The notes under the pieces were generated by a model that was given only the letters and a program-made list of their open reading frames with translations, was not told the origin of the DNA and ran no database searches. A stretch of DNA of 35,813 nt. Source: CAIPAT01 sp037144075 (GTDB taxonomy: Bacteria; Verrucomicrobiota; Lentisphaeria; Victivallales; Victivallaceae). Below, piece by piece: positions 32,432 to 35,813 of this stretch; within the stretch, counting starts at the first letter, position 1, and the number at the start of each line of letters is the position of its first letter. The translations under genes and the position numbers were made by a program. The DNA lies in contig JBAWXM010000010.1 of NCBI GenBank assembly GCA_037144075.1, positions 1 through 35,813 on the forward strand, in the 5' to 3' direction.

Positions 32432-33543
32432 GAATAGTTTTTAAAATTTCTAGTATTTTCTTCACGACCTTTGTAATCGCTGGATTTAGCCGTGTCGGGA
32501 CGAAGAGACGGATTGAGGAAGGCGCGGTTGATACATTTAAGATAGTTGTTTAATTCAAATTTCCATTCTTCTAAAGAGACTCGTTCATTAGGATTATTAT
32601 GCCCAGCCTTGAAAGTTTTGATAAATAGCGATTTGAGCCTGCAAGGCAAATGACTCCACAGGTTATACCATGTTCCTGCCGGCAGACGACAATTTGAACC
32701 AATTCCCAGCGGACACATGCCGGAACGGAGATTTTGTTCAGGGTCATCGCCGCCGATGCGGGAATATGGATGCAGTCCCAGCATCAGAATCTGGAAAATT
32801 GTAATGGCAACACCGAACAGATCATGTTCAACTGCCCGCTGGTGTTTCAATAATTCCGGGTGTATCAGCAGTTCCGGAGCACAATGGGTGTTAAAATGCA
32901 CTGAATTATAGTGGGTGCACTTTTTCCCTGGCACCTGGTAACTGTCGCAGTCTATAAAACGGACGGTGCCTTTGCCGTCGACAAAAAAATTGCTAGGGTT
33001 GAAATCGTTGATCAGAATATTGCGGCGATGCAATTGGTCCACAGCATTTACAAAATTTATCGCCACCATGACGAGATTTTTGCGGTTCCAGCCAGGGAAG
33101 TGTTTCTCGATCTTGGCCACATAATGGAGCGAGCGCAAAGGTCGTCCTGCCATTTTCTTCATAGCAAAACCAACCAGTCTGCGGCTGCTGGAGGCATTGG
33201 TGTCATAAATCCCCATCATCGGCCAGGCGACTTCAGCGGGCAGATCTTTCATATTTACCATATCCGCAATCCGCGGCAGAATTTTACTGTTTTTCGCTGG
33301 ATTGCTGATAATCTCATCATGATATATTTTGATCAGGAAATCAGAGTATTGCGGAATTGCATAAATTTTTCCTTCGCCGCCCTCGCAAATTGATTCTCCC
33401 AGAATAAGCTCATTACCCGACGGATCGCATACCCGGGTCGTTACAGCCTTCTCCATCTCAACCTGGATATTGTCAGACCATGCAGCCTCGTTGACAGCCT
33501 TCCTGGTGTTATCGCCGAAAAGAAAATTTAATAACCCTGCCAT
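32413..33543 (-). CDS. Ser/Thr protein kinase of the TerY-associated type
   Basis: 376 aa. The kinase fold shows a glycine loop GEGGKIY-like CEGGEGKIYAI (53-63), the lysine in FLIKIYHDE (K72), a catalytic loop INDFNPSNFF (Asp180, Asn185) in place of HRDxxxxN, and FIDCDSY (Asp198) in place of DFG. APELL and DLFGVAITIFQILMLGLHPY follow. The variant motifs resemble bacterial kinases coupled to vWA/PP2C modules. The C-terminal residues (NYSGKVTA) extend about 30 beyond the fold. It phosphorylates Ser/Thr; the target is unknown. It has its own promoter copy 11, inside the end of the upstream gene. Its 3' end overlaps promoter copy 10. Confidence 0.88.
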   Translation of the reverse strand: MAGLLNFLFGDNTRKAVNEAAWSDNIQVEMEKAVTTRVCDPSGNELILGESICEGGEGKIYAIPQYSDFLIKIYHDEIISNPAKNSKILPRIADMVNMKDLPAEVAWPMMGIYDTNASSSRRLVGFAMKKMAGRPLRSLHYVAKIEKHFPGWNRKNLVMVAINFVNAVDQLHRRNILINDFNPSNFFVDGKGTVRFIDCDSYQVPGKKCTHYNSVHFNTHCAPELLIHPELLKHQRAVEHDLFGVAITIFQILMLGLHPYSRIGGDDPEQNLRSGMCPLGIGSNCRLPAGTWYNLWSHLPCRLKSLFIKTFKAGHNNPNERVSLEEWKFELNNYLKCINRAFLNPSLRPDTAKSSDYKGREENTRNFKNYSGKVTA

Positions 33544-33545
33544 AT

Positions 33546-34703
33546 TTATACCCTTCCATTCGTTTGTTTGTTTATATCATATAAGCGGTCTTCCGGCGAT
33601 ATTTCCGAATCAATTTGCAGATTTGGTATCATTAAACGGTTTTTAATCACCATGCCGCGGTAAAAACGCGACCGGTCGCCCACCCAGTTATAATTTCCCG
33701 CGAAATCCCGGAAGCAGTCATTGCTGATGATATTGCCTCCTGTCCGGTCGGCATGCTGCAAAATGAAATCATCCGCACGGATCATCGCCGGAATCATCAC
33801 AAAATGTTCAGGATCGTCTTTGAGCAGCTGGTTGAATTTATCCTGTTCAAGGTTTTTCTGGTGGCGCATCGTGGCATCAAAATAAACCATAAAAGGAATA
33901 TTCCGGCGGCGCAACTCTTGGGCGGCATGCAGCGTTATTGCTATATCGCTCTGTCCGTTTCCGCGCCAGAAGCTGATATTCATGCCGTCCAGCAGCAGTT
34001 CATTGCAGGTAGACGGTGTTATTTCGATGCAGTCCTGCGGCTCAGCAAATATGGCAGGCGCCGTTGCTTCGTAATCGCGGCTGATGGCCTGTCCGATATG
34101 CCGGAAAGCCTGGCGGAACTCATTGCGATTGACTCGAATCGGCCCACCATCTCCGAACACGCGAAGCGCCTGCAGGTCGGGATCATCGCCAAGCGCCACG
34201 GTGTGAATATTTAATCTTCCCTGACTGGACAACTCTTTCAAACGGCTGGCGCTGCCGGAGAAGTCATCACTGGAACGTCCGTCCGACAATATAATAAAGT
34301 GTGGCGTCAGAAGCATGATCCCGCGGCCGCGATAGAAATTTACCCGCTCGGCTAATTTTTGCATTCCCAATTCGACTGCGGCATCTATCGGAGTGTCACC
34401 CAGAGGCTTAATTTTAAGTCCTGCAAGCGGAAGATCTTCAACATTTTCGAAAGCTCTCAGCTCACCGAGGCGGTCTCCCATGCTGATGATGGAAACTTCG
34501 ATATTGCTGCTTACCAGGGAATCTTCGCCAATTGCCTGCTCAAACAGTTCAAGCGCCTGCGACAGCTCGGCCAGCGGCTTTCCCCACATGCTATGCGAGG
34601 TATCAAGTACCATCATCACCAGAGATCGGGGCATCGGATTATCTTTTTGCCATGAGGCTTTGGAGCTGACTTCCAGAGCAAAGTTTTGTTCGCCAGTGTT
34701 CAT
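33546..34703 (-). CDS. vWA domain fused to a Zc3h12a-like NYN RNase domain
   Basis: 385 aa. Residues 25-215 are a vWA domain (DTSHS at 34-38, GDTPIDAAVELG, ILSDGRSSDDF). Residues about 233-360 match the RNase_Zc3h12a/NYN family: NELLLDGMNISFWRG (Asp239, Asn242), PFMVYFDATMRH (Asp276), RADDFILQHADRTGG (Asp311, Asp312) and NIISNDCFRDF (Ser327, Asn328, Asp329). The acidic cluster is complete as far as I can see. The partner vWA suggests the RNase is controlled by, or brought to, the TerY-type complex. AAAGGAA precedes ATG. A poor copy of the shared element lies upstream (34745-34772, CAAATTA instead of DCTTA), so promoter assignment is open. The 3' end contains promoter copy 11. Confidence 0.8.
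   Translation of the reverse strand: MNTGEQNFALEVSSKASWQKDNPMPRSLVMMVLDTSHSMWGKPLAELSQALELFEQAIGEDSLVSSNIEVSIISMGDRLGELRAFENVEDLPLAGLKIKPLGDTPIDAAVELGMQKLAERVNFYRGRGIMLLTPHFIILSDGRSSDDFSGSASRLKELSSQGRLNIHTVALGDDPDLQALRVFGDGGPIRVNRNEFRQAFRHIGQAISRDYEATAPAIFAEPQDCIEITPSTCNELLLDGMNISFWRGNGQSDIAITLHAAQELRRRNIPFMVYFDATMRHQKNLEQDKFNQLLKDDPEHFVMIPAMIRADDFILQHADRTGGNIISNDCFRDFAGNYNWVGDRSRFYRGMVIKNRLMIPNLQIDSEISPEDRLYDINKQTNGRV
33580..33607 (-). promoter_or_regulatory. Shared promoter element, copy 11 (kinase gene)
   Basis: Minus strand TTCGGAAA, 18 bases, GCTTATATG. It lies within the last codons of the vWA-NYN gene, 37 bases before the kinase start, so the kinase can be transcribed separately from that gene. 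Confidence 0.7.
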
Positions 34704-34763
34704 AATTTATTTCCTTTGAGTTTTCAATTCTTTGTTATCTATTATAATTTGCGGTTATTGAGT

Positions 34764-35108
34764 TCAATCCCGGTCCTCATGGCCGCAGGTTTTGCATACA
34801 TATTTTGCGATGATTTTTTCATCCACCACCTCGCCAAGCTTGCTGCCGGTGTAAGCGCCTGCGGCGCCGCCGCTTAATCCGCCAAGAATACCCCCTGCAA
34901 TTGCTCCGAATGATCCCGCTGTAATTGCGCCTGCGGGACCAAAATATTTCATACCAATCGTGGCTCCTGTTGCGCCTCCGGCAGAAGCACCGGCAGCAGT
35001 TCCGCCTAGATAGCCGGTTACTCCGCCTGCGGTCAATCCTGTCGCGGCTCCGATTTTTGTCGCTATTTTACGAACAACCATTTCATTCGCACATTTTGAA
35101 CATTTCAT
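34764..35108 (-). CDS. Zinc-ribbon / glycine-zipper protein, 114 aa
   Basis: A zinc ribbon appears split between the two ends: CSKC near residue 3 and CKTC near residue 107. Between them is a long Gly/Ala-rich hydrophobic stretch with glycine-zipper spacing (GVTGYLGGTAAGASAGGATG, AIAGGILGGLSGGAAGAYTG). Such segments form membrane-embedded or pore-like assemblies. GGAG precedes ATG, and promoter copy 12 ends 33 bases upstream. It may be a membrane-inserting effector or a structural membrane protein; function unknown. Confidence 0.75.
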   Translation of the reverse strand: MKCSKCANEMVVRKIATKIGAATGLTAGGVTGYLGGTAAGASAGGATGATIGMKYFGPAGAITAGSFGAIAGGILGGLSGGAAGAYTGSKLGEVVDEKIIAKYVCKTCGHEDRD

Positions 35109-35140
35109 GATAAAATCTCCATATTTATCGTTTATATGCT

Positions 35141-35168
35141 TATAAGAAGCGATATTCGCATTTTTCCG
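35141..35168 (-). promoter_or_regulatory. Shared promoter element, copy 12
   Basis: Minus strand TCCGGAAAAA, 18 bases, TCTTATA. It is almost identical over 30 bases to copy 13, including a GCGA-TAT-TCGC palindrome inside the spacer. Confidence 0.75.
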
Positions 35169-35195
35169 GACTGTCCGGCAATTTTTTCCCGGTCA

Positions 35196-35543
35196 TTAAT
35201 TCATTCTGGCCAATCTGTTGGCAATTTCCCATCCTGTGGCTTCTGTCATGGCAATACCCATTGCCGGTCCGGCCAGCCAGCCGAATACTGGAATAAGCTT
35301 AACGGCCGACTTGGCAATCCGCTTGAGTATCTGCTTTTTAAGTTGCGCGATCACGAGATTTTTCGCCAGGTCAGCGGTAATGCTCTGACCGAACACCGCG
35401 CCCAATGCCATAGTCATGGTGGTCAGCGCAGTGATGTCGGCGGCGATGTCGAGTCCGGGCACGGGAATTGCGTTGCCGGCGCCGGCTGCAAGCGCGTGGC
35501 TGTGTATAATCGCATGGCATCTGTTGATTTGTTTTTCCGTCAT
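35196..35543 (-). CDS. DUF697-like helical protein, 115 aa
   Basis: Contains HALAAGAGNAIPVPGLDIAA, then DITALTTMTMALGAVFGQSI and a C-terminal SAVKLIPVFGWLAGPAMG. This pattern of paired amphipathic/hydrophobic helices with IPxPG is seen in DUF697/EcsC-type membrane-associated domains. AAGGAAC precedes ATG and promoter copy 13 ends 42 bases upstream. It is the last complete gene on the right, and its neighbour at 34764 shares nearly the same promoter. Membrane association likely; function unknown. Confidence 0.7.
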   Translation of the reverse strand: MTEKQINRCHAIIHSHALAAGAGNAIPVPGLDIAADITALTTMTMALGAVFGQSITADLAKNLVIAQLKKQILKRIAKSAVKLIPVFGWLAGPAMGIAMTEATGWEIANRLARMN

Positions 35544-35584
35544 TTTTCAGTTCCTTTTATATTGATTATTGGTTCTATATGCAT

Positions 35585-35612
35585 ATTAAGAAGCGATATT
35601 CGCATTTTTCCG
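35585..35612 (-). promoter_or_regulatory. Shared promoter element, copy 13
   Basis: Minus strand TCCGGAAAAA, 18 bases, TCTTAATATGCATATAGAAC. Near-identical to copy 12 over 30 bases, indicating a recent duplication. Drives the DUF697-like gene. Confidence 0.75.
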
Positions 35613-35617
35613 GACTG

Positions 35618-35813
35618 GTTTGTAAAAAAACGCAAATTTCCGTTTCCGCACTACCAAGATTGCCTTGTAAACATAATGCAATACCACAAATCCGATTCCG
35701 GTCCGCCGGGACGGCTGCCCCTACCCTATCACTTTCCAAAATTCACTTTATTGCCTTCTTTGAGCCTGATTTAACAATTCCGGTTGACAAAATCACTAAT
35801 TAGTAAAAAGACA
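35618..35813. other. Right-end sequence without a supported gene
   Basis: I see no convincing reading frame, RNA gene or further copy of the shared element. A TTGACA hexamer near 35784-35789 has no matching -10 before the window ends, so it cannot be called a promoter. Confidence 0.4.

Noticed and set aside
34745..34772. Thirteenth good copy of the shared promoter in front of the vWA-NYN gene
   Set aside because: CGGG is present but the -10 part is CAAATTA rather than DCTTA. Too weak to count.

Overview
The window looks like an accessory (defence and stress) island in an anaerobic bacterium. A [FeFe]-hydrogenase C-terminus and a replicative helicase gene (dnaB) at the left edge look like chromosomal backbone. 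The rest is accessory. I cannot name the organism from the sequence. The hydrogenase suggests a fermentative anaerobe. The moderate GC and the many small membrane proteins would suit a PVC-group or similar bacterium, but that is a guess.

Layout. 1-2025: hydrogenase end, a hairpin terminator and a REP-like palindrome cluster between convergent genes, then dnaB on the minus strand. 2056-5985: minus-strand units of small membrane, zinc-finger and unknown proteins, plus an 81-nt RNA-like relic made of the two ends of tmRNA joined together. 6148-8610: a plus-strand macro-domain / glycine-zipper / HEPN protein. 8779-14551: a minus-strand operon of AlbA_2(Schlafen)-NACHT NTPase, DegT-type aminotransferase and GNAT-radical SAM protein. 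14756-17163: a CRISPR array of 37 identical 36-nt repeats and 36 spacers. 17279-21693: cas13b-like, cas1 and cas2 as one operon. 21962-29113: Lon-like/TPR protein, an unknown 325-aa protein, a candidate sigma factor, a small unknown protein and a DUF3800-like/TPR protein. 29265-35543: a TerY-type module (vWA, PP2C phosphatase, Ser/Thr kinase, vWA fused to a predicted NYN RNase) with small membrane proteins, a lipoprotein and two glycine-zipper/helical proteins.

Main finding. Twelve minus-strand transcription units carry the same promoter-like element, YCGGAAA-N15-DCTTA. The distance from CGG to DCTTA is exactly 18 nt in all twelve. It lies in front of the small-protein operons on the left, the tmRNA-like RNA, the cas13b-cas1-cas2 operon, the Lon-like operon, the lipoprotein operon, the vWA-PP2C operon, the kinase gene and the two genes at the right end. 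This suggests one alternative sigma factor switches on an RNA-targeting CRISPR system together with a kinase/phosphatase/vWA/RNase module. The gene at 24926-25777 is a plausible but distant candidate for that sigma factor. Paralogous microproteins on both sides of the CRISPR locus support one coherent regulon.

The CRISPR system is type VI-B-like: HEPN motifs near each end of a 1065-aa effector and a VI-B-style repeat. Unusually for that subtype it has its own cas1 and cas2, both of type II-like form. Family names come from motifs read by eye. No database search was possible.
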